NCBI GenBank assembly: GCA_049426725.1
Contig: JBMSYN010000011.1
Span: 1-64,000 of the forward strand
DNA length: 64,000 nucleotides
Direction of reading: 5' to 3'
From: UBA961 sp049426725
GTDB lineage: Bacteria; Bacteroidota; Ignavibacteria; Kapaibacteriales; UBA961
Below, in pieces: positions 26,624 to 36,439 of this stretch; within the stretch, counting starts at the first letter, position 1, and every line of letters starts with the position of its first letter. The notes beneath the pieces were generated by a model. The model was not told where the DNA came from. It saw only the letters and a program-made list of their open reading frames with translations, and did not search any database. The position numbers and the translations under genes are program-made.

Positions 26624-27624
26624 GCCTTTTGACCATGATGCAATACAATCTTGCCAAATTGCTGGCCTTTATCCATGTGAGAAAATGCAATTGCCGCATC
26701 ATCAATGGAGTGGATGCTGTCAATACAAGGAGTGATGCGATGATGATCGCAAAAATGCAGCATCATTTCAAATTCTGAATCGCTACCCATCGTACTGCCG
26801 GAAATGGTGATTTGTTTCCAAAACAAACGATGTATCGCAAGATTTGGAACATTCCCTTGAGTTGCTCCATAAAACACCAAGCGTCCTCCTGCTTTGAGAA
26901 GTCCGGTCAATTGATTCCATTGCGCGCCGCCCGCTGAATCAATGATGCAATCAAAACCTTGCGGCACTTGTGATTGTAATTGTTTTTCCCATCCCTCTTC
27001 CGAATAGAGCGCGCCACCTTTGGCTCCAAGTTCTATTGCTTTATGAATTTTTGTTTCACTACCTGATGTGCAATACACTTCTGCGCCTGCGGCAATAGCG
27101 AATTGCATAGCCATTAGTGCAACACCGCCACCAATACCTGTGATGAGAATTGATTGACCCGATTGTATGAATCCTTTGGTGAAGACAGCACGATAGGCAG
27201 TCAATCCCGCAAGCGGCAATGCTGAAGCTTGTTCAAAAGTGAGATGTTCGGGAATGGGATGTACTCTATGCGCAGGAACTGAAATCATTTCAGCCATCGT
27301 GCCTTGAGATGGCATACCCAAAATCTCATAATTGGAAGATTGTATCGATGCGTGATCTCCCCAATTGATATTGGGATTTATTAAAACTCTACTTCCAATT
27401 GGTGCATGTTTTGATGATGATGCAATCACGATTCCAGCGCCATCGGAGCCAGGTATGACAGGATATTGAATATTGGCATAGAGTCCTTTGTTGATCCATA
27501 CATCACGATGATTGAGCGCACTCGCTTGGACTGCAATAAGGATCTCGTCAGCTTTGGATTGAGGCGCGGGGATATCATCTACTGTTATAGAAGAATCCTT
27601 TGAGGTCAGGATGACGGCTTTCAT
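26620..27624 (-). CDS. MDR-family NAD(P)H-dependent oxidoreductase (quinone reductase-like)
   Basis: A 334-residue medium-chain dehydrogenase/reductase. The N-terminal GroES-like domain has the Asn-His-Arg-Asp stretch (ALNHRDVW) where zinc alcohol dehydrogenases carry the catalytic Cys, so this is a zinc-free, quinone-oxidoreductase-like member. The nucleotide loop is ITGIGGGVALMA (about 165-176). The substrate is unknown. The start overlaps the stop of the small membrane gene by one base (TAATG), and its own stop overlaps feoA (ATGA). The adjacency to iron uptake and glycine cleavage shows co-expression but does not reveal a pathway. Confidence 0.85.
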   Translation of the reverse strand: MKAVILTSKDSSITVDDIPAPQSKADEILIAVQASALNHRDVWINKGLYANIQYPVIPGSDGAGIVIASSSKHAPIGSRVLINPNINWGDHASIQSSNYEILGMPSQGTMAEMISVPAHRVHPIPEHLTFEQASALPLAGLTAYRAVFTKGFIQSGQSILITGIGGGVALMAMQFAIAAGAEVYCTSGSETKIHKAIELGAKGGALYSEEGWEKQLQSQVPQGFDCIIDSAGGAQWNQLTGLLKAGGRLVFYGATQGNVPNLAIHRLFWKQITISGSTMGSDSEFEMMLHFCDHHRITPCIDSIHSIDDAAIAFSHMDKGQQFGKIVLHHGQKA

Positions 27625-28001
27625 TATTCCTCTGTTCCTACTGTGGAAGGTCCTCGCAAATATTCTGTCACATGCTTTGAGAACATGATCAATACACCAA
27701 CATGCAGAAGAGCAATATTGAATGCAAGGAGCATGAGATGTTCGAGATCAAGTGTATTATAAGGAAAAAACACAAGGGCTAGACCTGCGGGAGCAGAGAG
27801 CAAAAATCCATAACTGAATCGCACATTGTGATATTTCTTTATATCAAGCAGATAAAAATGTATTGCAGAAAGAATCACGAGTGCGATGCTTTGCACAGAT
27901 GGTAATTGTCCGGCCAATGTCGTAATCAATGCCTTTGTACCGGCAAAAATAATTGTCATTGCAAAACCGGTAATGAGTATGAGTCTACCTTTCAATCCCA
28001 T
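27624..28001 (-). CDS. small membrane protein of unknown function
   Basis: A 125-residue protein with four hydrophobic segments and short loops (near residues 5-25, 35-52, 62-82 and 90-108), ending in a polar tail. No family was recognised. The frame extends eight codons further to a TTG at 28025 that would overlap the gcvP stop. ATG 28001 gives a cleaner N-terminus (MGLKGRLILITG), but the TTG would preserve the translational coupling seen elsewhere in this operon. It sits between gcvP and the MDR oxidoreductase. Confidence 0.65.
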   Translation of the reverse strand: MGLKGRLILITGFAMTIIFAGTKALITTLAGQLPSVQSIALVILSAIHFYLLDIKKYHNVRFSYGFLLSAPAGLALVFFPYNTLDLEHLMLLAFNIALLHVGVLIMFSKHVTEYLRGPSTVGTEE

Positions 28002-28021
28002 TGATTCATCACTCCGATTGA

Positions 28022-30904
28022 TCAAGCTTGTTCATACGCTTCCATGGGAGGACATGAACAAATAAGGGTTCTGTCTCCATGGGTATTGTTGACGCGACCA
28101 ATACTTGGCCAGAATTTTTTTTCTTTCACAAATGGAAGTGGATATGCCGCTTGCATTCTTGAATATGGTTTATCCCATGCATCTTGCATGATCACATGTG
28201 CGGTATGGGGTGCATTCTTCAAGAGATTATTGTCTTTGGGCATATTGCCTTGTTCGATTTCAGCAATCTCTTTGCGAATCGCAATCATAGCATCACAAAA
28301 TCTATCTAATTCAGCAAGCGGTTCACTTTCCGTTGGTTCAATCATCATCGTGCCGGGCACCGGGAATGATACAGTTGGAGCATGGAAGCCATAATCCATT
28401 AAACGCTTTGCAATATCTTCAACTTCAATATTTGCACTTTGTTTGAACTGTCTCATATCAATAATCATCTCATGCGCCACTTTTCCTTTTGATCCAACAT
28501 ACAATGTTGGATAATGAGCATCCAATCGTGCTTTGATATAATTTGCATTCAAGATCGCAATCTTGGTTGCTTGGGTCAAGCCTTTGCCTCCCATCATTGC
28601 AATATATGCCCATGAGATAAGCAAGATGGACGCACTGCCCCATGGTGCAGCGGAAACTGCAGTGATAGCTTGTTCGCCGCCTGTTTTGATTAATGTATGT
28701 CCGGGAAGAAATGGAGCAAGATGTGCTTTCACTCCGATCGGTCCCATACCAGGCCCGCCTCCGCCATGCGGAATGCAGAATGTTTTGTGCAAATTCAAAT
28801 GACAAACATCTGCTCCAATATTATTGGGAGATGTTAATCCAACTTGCGCATTCATGTTTGCTCCATCCATATATACTTGTCCGCCATGTGCATGAATGAT
28901 ATCGCAAATCTTTTTAATGGCTTCTTCAAATACTCCATGCGTCGATGGATATGTCACCATCAAAGCAGCGAGATTGTCTTTATTCGCAAGTGCTTTTTCT
29001 TTCAAATCAATAAGATCGATATTTCCTTGTTCATCGCATTTCACGACAATTACTTTCATTCCTGCCATTACTGCACTTGCAGGATTTGTGCCATGGGCTG
29101 ATGATGGAATGAGTGCAATATTGCGATGATGATCACCACGACTTTTATGATAAGCACGAATCACCATTAATCCTGCATATTCACCCTGTGCGCCTGCATT
29201 GGGTTGCAATGACATTGCATCAAATCCGGTGATTTCACATAGCCATTGTTCAAGAGTAGAAAAAATCTCGGTATATCCTTTTGCTTGATCAATCGGTGCA
29301 AATGGATGCATATCACCAAATTCCGGCCATGTGACAGGAATCATCTCGGTGGTGGCATTCAGTTTCATTGTGCATGAACCAAGCGGAATCATGGAATGTA
29401 CCATCGACAAATCTTTATTCTCGAGTGATTTCATATAACGAAGCAAATCATGCTCGGAATGATATTTGTTGAAGACCGGATGCGTGAGATATGATGTCGA
29501 TCTATGTAATGATTGTGGGATTGCATCAAGTGCACCTGATGACCAAGCATCAAGTGAAGGTGCTGCAATATGTTTTGCATTTGCCGCAATGCCAATCAAA
29601 TGTTGAATGTCTTCAATGGTAGTTGTTTCATCACATGATATACTAATTCCATTCGATAGTATGTTTACATTCACATCTTTACATGCCGCCAAGAATTGCA
29701 TCTGCACTTCTGGCTCCATATCAATGGTAAGTGTATCGAAGTATGATGTTGACTGTAATGAATAGCCCAAAGACATAAGCGCTTCGGCGAGAAGAACTGT
29801 CATTGCATGAACTCTCTTTGCTATAGCTTTCAGCCCTTCAGGACCATGATAGACTGCATACATTGCTGAAATATTAGCAAGCAATGCTTGTGCTGTACAA
29901 ATATTGCTTGTGGCTTTATCGCGCTTGATATGCTGTTCACGAGTTTGCAATGCCATGCGAAGTGCAACGCTACCTTGCGCATCAATCGATACACCAATGA
30001 TGCGACCGGGTATTTGTCTTTTATATTCTTCTTTTGTTGCAAAGAATGCAGCATGAGGTCCGCCATATCCCATCGGAACGCCGAATCGTTGTGCTGAACC
30101 AAATACGATATCCGCACCAAATTCACCCGGAGGGACTAGAAGCGTGAGTGAAAGCAAATCAGTAGCGCATGCCACCAAAGCACCCAATTCATGGGCTTTG
30201 GAACAGATGTCCGTGAGATTTGAAATCGAGCCATTTGAGGCAGGATATTGTAAGACAATTCCGAATATGGAACCATCTGTTGGCATATCATTAACATCAC
30301 CAATGATGATGTTGATCCCAAGTGGTTCGGATCTTGTTTTGAGTAGGTCAATCGTTTGTGTAAAGCAATGATTGGATACGAACAATGTATTCGCATTTGA
30401 TTCAATTGCTTTTTTGGTCTTGGCAGCATGCATCAAATGCATGGATTCAGCAGCTGCAGTTGCTTCATCCAATAATGAAGCATTTGCGATTTCCATGCCG
30501 GTGAGATCAATCACCATTGTTTGAAAATTCAATAAAGATTCCAATCTGCCTTGTGCGATTTCAGCTTGATAGGGAGTATACTGGGTATACCAACCCGGAT
30601 TCTCGAGAATATTCCGAAGAATGACTGTTGGTGTTATGGTTCCATAATATCCGCTTCCGATGAAAGACTTTTTTCTTGTATTGGCTGATGCGATTTCCTT
30701 CAGTTTCGCCAATACTTGTTGTTCAGTCATGGGAGCAGGAAGATTTAGTTCTCCGGATAATCGAATAGAACTTGGAACCGTATTGTCAATCAATTCATCG
30801 ATGCTTTTCGCACCAATTGTATCCAGCATGAATTGAATATCATGCGCGCGAGGAGCAATGTGGCGATCCTCAAATCTGTCAAGATGAAGCAGAGCTTGAT
30901 TCAT
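28022..30904 (-). CDS. gcvP: glycine dehydrogenase (decarboxylating), P protein
   Basis: A 960-residue single-chain P protein of the glycine cleavage system. It decarboxylates glycine on pyridoxal phosphate and passes the aminomethyl group to lipoyl-GcvH. The N-terminal and C-terminal aminotransferase-like halves are both complete. The cofactor lysine lies in HLNLHKTF, followed by the glycine-rich HGGGGPGMGP. Many bacteria split this protein into GcvPA and GcvPB; here it is fused. gcvT and gcvH are not in the window. A TATTTTTG element at 30951-30958 may drive the operon gcvP to feoB. No glycine riboswitch structure is apparent in the short leader. Confidence 0.97.
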   Translation of the reverse strand: MNQALLHLDRFEDRHIAPRAHDIQFMLDTIGAKSIDELIDNTVPSSIRLSGELNLPAPMTEQQVLAKLKEIASANTRKKSFIGSGYYGTITPTVILRNILENPGWYTQYTPYQAEIAQGRLESLLNFQTMVIDLTGMEIANASLLDEATAAAESMHLMHAAKTKKAIESNANTLFVSNHCFTQTIDLLKTRSEPLGINIIIGDVNDMPTDGSIFGIVLQYPASNGSISNLTDICSKAHELGALVACATDLLSLTLLVPPGEFGADIVFGSAQRFGVPMGYGGPHAAFFATKEEYKRQIPGRIIGVSIDAQGSVALRMALQTREQHIKRDKATSNICTAQALLANISAMYAVYHGPEGLKAIAKRVHAMTVLLAEALMSLGYSLQSTSYFDTLTIDMEPEVQMQFLAACKDVNVNILSNGISISCDETTTIEDIQHLIGIAANAKHIAAPSLDAWSSGALDAIPQSLHRSTSYLTHPVFNKYHSEHDLLRYMKSLENKDLSMVHSMIPLGSCTMKLNATTEMIPVTWPEFGDMHPFAPIDQAKGYTEIFSTLEQWLCEITGFDAMSLQPNAGAQGEYAGLMVIRAYHKSRGDHHRNIALIPSSAHGTNPASAVMAGMKVIVVKCDEQGNIDLIDLKEKALANKDNLAALMVTYPSTHGVFEEAIKKICDIIHAHGGQVYMDGANMNAQVGLTSPNNIGADVCHLNLHKTFCIPHGGGGPGMGPIGVKAHLAPFLPGHTLIKTGGEQAITAVSAAPWGSASILLISWAYIAMMGGKGLTQATKIAILNANYIKARLDAHYPTLYVGSKGKVAHEMIIDMRQFKQSANIEVEDIAKRLMDYGFHAPTVSFPVPGTMMIEPTESEPLAELDRFCDAMIAIRKEIAEIEQGNMPKDNNLLKNAPHTAHVIMQDAWDKPYSRMQAAYPLPFVKEKKFWPSIGRVNNTHGDRTLICSCPPMEAYEQA

Positions 30905-30950
30905 GTGTATTTCTGTGGTTGTTGAGTAGTGTTGTAGATGATATGAAACA

Positions 30951-30958
30951 CAAAAATA
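30951..30958 (-). promoter_or_regulatory. possible -7 element for the gcvP-feoB operon
   Basis: CAAAAATA reads TATTTTTG on the minus strand, 46 nt upstream of the gcvP ATG. The nearest upstream TTG is 16 nt away (complement of 30975-30977), shorter than the 19-22 nt seen elsewhere in the window. Confidence 0.35.
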
Positions 30959-30974
30959 CGCATGATAAGTTCAA

Positions 30975-31000
30975 CAAAAAAGCCGTCCATTGGACGGCTT
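30975..31000 (-). terminator. intrinsic terminator of the DUF1800/DUF1501 unit
   Basis: AAGCCGTCC (30980-30988) pairs with GGACGGCTT (30992-31000) around ATT. On the minus strand a six-T run follows. It lies 25 nt past the DUF1501 stop. Confidence 0.88.
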
Positions 31001-31025
31001 GTATTGCGGGCTGACTTTTTTTGGT

Positions 31026-32564
31026 TTAATGCTGCACAATCATGGTTTGTGTCAATTCTTTGCCGCCATAAGACAGCGTATAGAGGTACATTCCGGATGG
31101 AAGCGATTTGGTCTCGATTTCAATTTTTTCCATGCCCGGTAAAATGCGATGTTCAGCAATCAAGCGACCTTCGGGTGTATAAATGCCCAATATGCCCTCT
31201 GAACCGGATAGTATACCGCCAATGGGTATGGATGTCAACTCATCAGCCGGACTTGGATAATGCATGCCCAAGCTGACAGTTCCTGATAATTCTTCAGAAA
31301 CAGATGTGGATAACTTTTTGAAAATTGGTAACTGTTGGAATGATCTTGGCAAAGCCGAAGGCACATACATATGTTCACCGGCACCATACCATTGTCCGAG
31401 TAGCGAGGCATATACCTGACGAAAATCATGTTCCATTGGAATATTGCCGGGACCTTGCAATGCATTGAGATTTGGATCTGAGCCAATAAAACCTCCATTG
31501 ACTCCGGAGCCAATCACAAAGAGTGGTGCTGCTGAACCATGATCGGTACCTGAACCATTCGAATTGGCTCTTCTTCCGAACTCGCTGATTGTCATCATGC
31601 ATACACGTTTATCCAATCCAAATGCCTCCATATCTCTTTGAAAGGCAAGAACTGCATCAGAAAAGAGCTTGTGCAGATTTGCATGTTGTGTCAATTGATT
31701 GGAATGTGTGTCATATCCACCGACATTCACGATATACATTTGTGTTTTCAATCCACCTGCTATAATGCGAGCAATACCCGACAAACCCTGTGCAAGCGGA
31801 TTATTGGCGGGATAAGTCACCATGTTTTTGGTTTGTTTTGAACCTGCTTCAATGATGCGTGTCGAGAAAATATTTGTTTGTTTGATTACTTCCCTCACAT
31901 AAGCTTCTTCGATTCCCACATGTGTTGTTGGTATGCCTTGTTCATCAGGTTGATCCGGCACATAATTCAAATTGCCAATGGCAATGCCCATATTGTTTTT
32001 TTTGCCAATCAATGTTGAGCTGAGGAATGTACCCAATTCAATCGCAAAAGGATCGCTTGGCAAAACATCCGGATAATCGGGATATAATTCTTCAAGAAAT
32101 TTTGCATACCATCCACTATTGTCAAAGACATCTGCATCAGTACCAGATAGCCAAATGTCTGTGGAACGAAAATGCGAGAAATTCTGATTTGGATATCCCA
32201 CATTTTGAATGATTGATACTTTCTCTTCATCATAGAGCGTTTTCAATCCGGCAAGTGATGGATGCAATCCCATTGTGGAATTTCCATTGAGTTGTAATGC
32301 CTCGGTGTCTTTGATAAAAAGAGAACCATCGGTGCGGAGTTTGTAATATTCTGCATTTGTATATGGTACAACTGTATTCAATCCATCATTCCCACCTGCA
32401 AGGCGAATGATGACTGTTATGACATCATTGTTGACGCCGGCAAGTTTCATGAATTCAGATCCCGGTGGAGCTTGTGCAAATGCGCGCAAGCGAGGAAATC
32501 CAAGAGAGACGGGAAGTATCATTCCCGTGGCAGCAAGTTGTTGGATAAAGGTTCTGCGTTTCAT
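31026..32564 (-). CDS. DUF1501 protein with Tat-like signal and type IX sorting domain
   Basis: A 512-residue exported protein. It starts MKRRTFIQQLAATGMILPV, a twin-arginine-type signal ending near FAQA. The body is an alkaline-phosphatase-like DUF1501 domain (VIIRLAGGNDGLNTVVPY, SEFGRRANSNGSGTDHGSA). The last 70 residues (from GIYTPEGRLIAEH to MIVQH) form a type A type IX secretion C-terminal domain, so the protein is probably moved to the cell surface. DUF1501 has no settled biochemical role. It follows the DUF1800 gene by 16 nt; the two families usually occur together. A terminator follows at 30975-31000. Confidence 0.9.
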   Translation of the reverse strand: MKRRTFIQQLAATGMILPVSLGFPRLRAFAQAPPGSEFMKLAGVNNDVITVIIRLAGGNDGLNTVVPYTNAEYYKLRTDGSLFIKDTEALQLNGNSTMGLHPSLAGLKTLYDEEKVSIIQNVGYPNQNFSHFRSTDIWLSGTDADVFDNSGWYAKFLEELYPDYPDVLPSDPFAIELGTFLSSTLIGKKNNMGIAIGNLNYVPDQPDEQGIPTTHVGIEEAYVREVIKQTNIFSTRIIEAGSKQTKNMVTYPANNPLAQGLSGIARIIAGGLKTQMYIVNVGGYDTHSNQLTQHANLHKLFSDAVLAFQRDMEAFGLDKRVCMMTISEFGRRANSNGSGTDHGSAAPLFVIGSGVNGGFIGSDPNLNALQGPGNIPMEHDFRQVYASLLGQWYGAGEHMYVPSALPRSFQQLPIFKKLSTSVSEELSGTVSLGMHYPSPADELTSIPIGGILSGSEGILGIYTPEGRLIAEHRILPGMEKIEIETKSLPSGMYLYTLSYGGKELTQTMIVQH

Positions 32565-32580
32565 GATGTACTCTCAATAA

Positions 32581-34242
32581 TCAATGCAATTGATGCATGG
32601 GTTGAACAACCAACATGCGTAAGAGATTTTTTATGCGATCCATCGCTTTGAAAGCAGGATCATCAATATTCCATTCATACGTTTTTGCGCCCATGAGCAA
32701 AGAATCCAAATATTCCATGTATTCTTTTTCCGTTGGTTTTCTGTTGAGCATGAAGAGTGTAATGTCCATGCACAATTCTTCAGGATCACTCGGATTCGGA
32801 AAAGACTTTGCAAATGACAAGGCATTGAAAAGATAGAATTGTGTTTGTTTGCCATTATCACGAATGATGATTTTACCATCAATCACATCCAGCATGAATT
32901 TATGTCGTAGTGATACTGTTGAAGTGCTCACCCAGGTTCTTCCACCTGGCCAACCTTTCACATTTGGAGGGTTGAAGGGAGTTTCTCCGAGACTGGTCAA
33001 TCTTGAGATGAGATCCCTATTGGCGGTTGATACGATATCGAATCGAAAATCAGGAATGGATGAAATTCCCATCGAACGAATCGATCCTACGAGAAAATTC
33101 ATTGGGCTTTTATACATCGCGCCGATGTTTTCGGTGTCAAAGAAATGCGCACTGCGAAGAAGTGTCCGGAGAACAGGTGCAATCTCCCAATCTTTTCTGA
33201 AGATTGCTGACATCTCGTCAATCACAGTTCTATCGGGAATATCATAGACAAATGCTCGATATAATTTTTCGCAAATGAACCTGGAAATTTGCAGACTTCT
33301 CTGTTCAAACAATATATCAATGATGTCCGTTGTTTTCCAATTTCCTGTTTTGCCAAGAAATGTTTTGCTACCTCCATCCCAGCGTGCCGTATAGAATATT
33401 CCTTTCAAGCCAACATAATATTTGATTGCGGGATCGGGTTTGCTACTCGGAGAAAGTGTCCAACCGCTAAGAGCTCTTGCGGCTTCTCTTATATCCTCTT
33501 CGGTATAATTGGATTTATTGTCCCAATCTGTCGGACCACAAGTAAACAATTCCATGAGCTCGCGAGCATAATTCTCATTGATTTGCGTGACACGATTTGT
33601 TTTTTGATTGAGTCTGCCATCAAGATAAATCAGCATTGCAGGATCTATCGTGATGTCTTGTATCAATGTTTTGAAATTCCCCAAGCTATGTTTTCTCAAT
33701 AATCCTTGTTGGATGAAGATGAATTCTGCAAAATTGACGACATCAATTTCTGAAGTAAGTATCCCGGACCACATGGTCGTCAATGTTTCTTGAATACTCA
33801 TTGGCGCGATCGATATATTCTTAGCTTGCCAACGAGAAATGAGTTCCCTGCGACGTATGGTTTCTTGTCCAAACTCAGGGTCTTTCAATCCAGGCACTGA
33901 GCTTTCGGGTCCATCAGCAGGTATCGCTCTGACTTGTGGTTCGGAACTGCACCAAGGTTCTATTTCTTTTGAATTGATTGCATGGGGAGTAAAGAGTATC
34001 TCGAGTGTTTTGTCAATCCCCAATGCGAGAGCTTGCCGAATTTCTTTATCTGTTGGACCAATCATTGTTCGGCGAAGCAAATGTGCCGCTCTTTCATAAT
34101 CCCAAGGTTGCTCATTTGAAGGGACATATGGTTCCAAACCTGCGGTGACTCTCTTAAGGTGAGGTAAATGCGAATCCTGTCCCAACCCTTTGAATTGTTC
34201 CTCGGGCTTTGTTTTGAGGGTAAAAAAGTCTCTTCTTTTCAT
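32581..34242 (-). CDS. DUF1800 protein
   Basis: A 553-residue DUF1800 protein. The family landmarks are visible: AAHLLRRTMIGPT near the N-terminus, LMELFTCGP (the LMELFTLG motif, with Cys in place of Leu), REAARALSGWTL, and FNPPNVKGWPGGRTWVSTST near the C-terminus. It begins MKRRDFFTL but lacks a following hydrophobic stretch, so no classical signal is seen. DUF1800 function is unknown; linkage to DUF1501 in planctomycetes and Bacteroidota suggests a shared exported complex. It is the first gene of a two-gene unit. Confidence 0.9.
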   Translation of the reverse strand: MKRRDFFTLKTKPEEQFKGLGQDSHLPHLKRVTAGLEPYVPSNEQPWDYERAAHLLRRTMIGPTDKEIRQALALGIDKTLEILFTPHAINSKEIEPWCSSEPQVRAIPADGPESSVPGLKDPEFGQETIRRRELISRWQAKNISIAPMSIQETLTTMWSGILTSEIDVVNFAEFIFIQQGLLRKHSLGNFKTLIQDITIDPAMLIYLDGRLNQKTNRVTQINENYARELMELFTCGPTDWDNKSNYTEEDIREAARALSGWTLSPSSKPDPAIKYYVGLKGIFYTARWDGGSKTFLGKTGNWKTTDIIDILFEQRSLQISRFICEKLYRAFVYDIPDRTVIDEMSAIFRKDWEIAPVLRTLLRSAHFFDTENIGAMYKSPMNFLVGSIRSMGISSIPDFRFDIVSTANRDLISRLTSLGETPFNPPNVKGWPGGRTWVSTSTVSLRHKFMLDVIDGKIIIRDNGKQTQFYLFNALSFAKSFPNPSDPEELCMDITLFMLNRKPTEKEYMEYLDSLLMGAKTYEWNIDDPAFKAMDRIKNLLRMLVVQPMHQLH

Positions 34243-34311
34243 TTGTTTTTCCGTGAAGAAGAAATGACACTATGGATATGACAACTCTTTGAAAGGGAAG
34301 TTACAATAAAA

Positions 34312-35601
34312 CTAGAGAACAATGGATATGACAATTGTCAGTATTAATCCAATCATGAGTGGTATTGCTGTTCTTTTGACAATTTCTAAAGGTGAAACAC
34401 CTATCAAGGCTGCGGCAAAAATCATGACTGCTGCTGCAGGTGACATGGTTCTGCCAAATGCCGATCCCAAAGCACCAAGAGCCCCAACATCGATTGCATT
34501 CTGCATATCCATTGCACTCATGGAGGGTAAAACGCCATTTGAGAAAGCGACGCTTGGGGCTGTTCCTGATCCTGAAATGACAGCCATTGCCCATACTGAG
34601 AGCGATCCTGCTATGTGAGCGAATGGTCCGGCTTGTAATATGAATGCGATGATTGATTGCATGAAGCCAATTGATTCAAGTCCGGCAATGAAGCAATTTG
34701 CAGTGATGATGAGAGAGATTACTTGCGCATATCCAAAACCAAGTCCTTTGAAAAATTCATTCGTCAATGTTGAAATACGCTTTGCATTGAACAGAATCAG
34801 CAGGAATCCGAAAAATATCATTGCATGAGAAACGGGAAGTCCTTGCGGATATATTGTCAACAGCTGAGCAAACAAAGGATTCCCTGGTCTTACCAATAAT
34901 AGTGTCAAGATTGGCAATGGCGGCATGATTGCTTTCAACAAGGTGGGATGATGATCTTCTTCATGTTCACGCCCTGTATAAGCAATCTCTTGAGTTGGTT
35001 GTTTCAAATAGGATAATGCTACAAATACAATCACTGCAATGGAAAATGCAAGAACTTCATATTGGACAAGCGAATCCATTACTTGAGGCAGCGGTGCTCC
35101 AGTGCCAACTTGTATGGAAACAACTTCAGGCTCTCCGGGATTCAACAAATCGCCTCCACCCGATGATCCAAGTACCAAAGCGGATGCGGCAATCAATGGA
35201 TGAAATCCGGCTGCGGTGAGAATTGGGATGAGAATCGGTCCAACAGCCGCTGCAGCCGCGGTTTGACTTGGGATGGCAATATTGGTGAGGAAGCCTACGA
35301 TGCAACTTCCCGGTAAAAGAAACCAAGAGAGTTTTTTTATGGGCACAAGAATATAATGTACCATTGCTTTGTCGCAACCGGTCATTCGGAGCAAGAAAGC
35401 ATACCCCATTGAAGCACAGATTGGCGCGATTGTTTTGCCTTCGCCCATGGATTGTTGAAATTCATCGAAAATACCAAAGACATCACCCGATGCAATTCCC
35501 AATGCAATGCCTGCCATAAACAAAACGAAGCGCACATCAATCCCTTTGATGAGTGCGAATCCGGCTAGTAGTATGATGAGTATTCCAATTGATTCTATCA
35601 T
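34312..35601 (-). CDS. DcuC-like C4-dicarboxylate carrier
   Basis: A 429-residue integral membrane protein with about 11-12 hydrophobic segments, full length for the DcuC/ion-transporter superfamily. Family-like features include the helical hairpin near NIAIPSQTAAAAAVGP and a second one near SGSGTAPSVAFSNG, the paired substrate-site loops of this superfamily, and GRTMSPAAAVMIFAA near the end. DcuC proteins exchange succinate for fumarate or export succinate; the substrate here is inferred from family resemblance only. It is separated by 70 nt from the DUF1800 gene and seems to be a single unit. Confidence 0.78.
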   Translation of the reverse strand: MIESIGILIILLAGFALIKGIDVRFVLFMAGIALGIASGDVFGIFDEFQQSMGEGKTIAPICASMGYAFLLRMTGCDKAMVHYILVPIKKLSWFLLPGSCIVGFLTNIAIPSQTAAAAAVGPILIPILTAAGFHPLIAASALVLGSSGGGDLLNPGEPEVVSIQVGTGAPLPQVMDSLVQYEVLAFSIAVIVFVALSYLKQPTQEIAYTGREHEEDHHPTLLKAIMPPLPILTLLLVRPGNPLFAQLLTIYPQGLPVSHAMIFFGFLLILFNAKRISTLTNEFFKGLGFGYAQVISLIITANCFIAGLESIGFMQSIIAFILQAGPFAHIAGSLSVWAMAVISGSGTAPSVAFSNGVLPSMSAMDMQNAIDVGALGALGSAFGRTMSPAAAVMIFAAALIGVSPLEIVKRTAIPLMIGLILTIVISIVL

Positions 35602-35818
35602 GATTTCAATGAATGTGTTTTGCTTTTTTACTCAAAAATCAAAATGTAAAATACTGCATGTTTTGTAAATAACTGATAGTTTAGCAAAATGAAGGTACAT
35701 TTCTACAAGAATAGAACCTTTGACATGTTTTCAGGAAATAATCAATTACCTTTGAGTATGCATGCAATGATCGCAATGATGTTCATTGCCCTCCAATTTC
35801 ATTTTATAGCGTGTAATA

Positions 35819-36439
35819 ATGCTTGAATCATTAGTTTCTTTTTTGCAAAGTCTGCCTCTTGATGGGATAATATTTGCCGCCTTTCTCTTGACATGCATTG
35901 AGAATATTTTTCCACCTTCGCCAAGTGATGTATTGCTGGTGTTTATCGGGACATTGATTGATGGAGATATTCTCCGATTCCTGATTGTTTTGAGTTCGGC
36001 AACTGCGGGCAGTACTGTGGGTTTTTATATCATGTTCATCATTGGTTCCAAAATGGGGCATGTTTTTACAGATCGCCCAAGATTTCTATTCATGCAAAGA
36101 AGTACTATTCTCAAAGCAGAAGAATGGTTCCGGAAATATGGATTGAGTTTGATTGTCGCGAATCGTTTTTTATCAGGAACAAGAGCCGTGATATCATTCG
36201 TCGCGGGTGCATCGAATGTGAATGTTTCATCAGCAATTGTATTGTCTCTCATCAGCGCACTCATTTGGAATGGCATATTACTCTATGCCGGCAATTTGCT
36301 TGGTGAACATTGGCGTGATATTGGTACATATCTTGAGGTTTATGGAAGATCCATCACTCCAATTCTTCTACTCTTGATTTTGATTGCCACAGGCTATTGG
36401 TGGATTCAAAAAAAGAAAAAAGAAAGAAAAGTACATTAA
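35819..36439 (+). CDS. DedA-family membrane protein
   Basis: A 206-residue DedA (SNARE-associated) membrane protein. The first signature is ENIFPPSPSD (about 27-36) and the second RFLSGTRAVISFVAG (about 116-130). DedA members act in undecaprenyl phosphate or lipid recycling and membrane homeostasis. The C-terminus is a transmembrane segment followed by a Lys-rich tail (QKKKKERK). TACCTTTG at 35747-35754 fits a -7 box, with TTTG 24 nt before it; this spacing is longer than usual. The stop codon overlaps the stop of the converging M61 peptidase gene. Confidence 0.9.
   Translation: MLESLVSFLQSLPLDGIIFAAFLLTCIENIFPPSPSDVLLVFIGTLIDGDILRFLIVLSSATAGSTVGFYIMFIIGSKMGHVFTDRPRFLFMQRSTILKAEEWFRKYGLSLIVANRFLSGTRAVISFVAGASNVNVSSAIVLSLISALIWNGILLYAGNLLGEHWRDIGTYLEVYGRSITPILLLLILIATGYWWIQKKKKERKVH

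Noticed and set aside
30905..31025. Glycine riboswitch before gcvP
   Set aside because: The spacer holds a -7-like element and the terminator of the neighbouring unit; no glycine aptamer core is visible.
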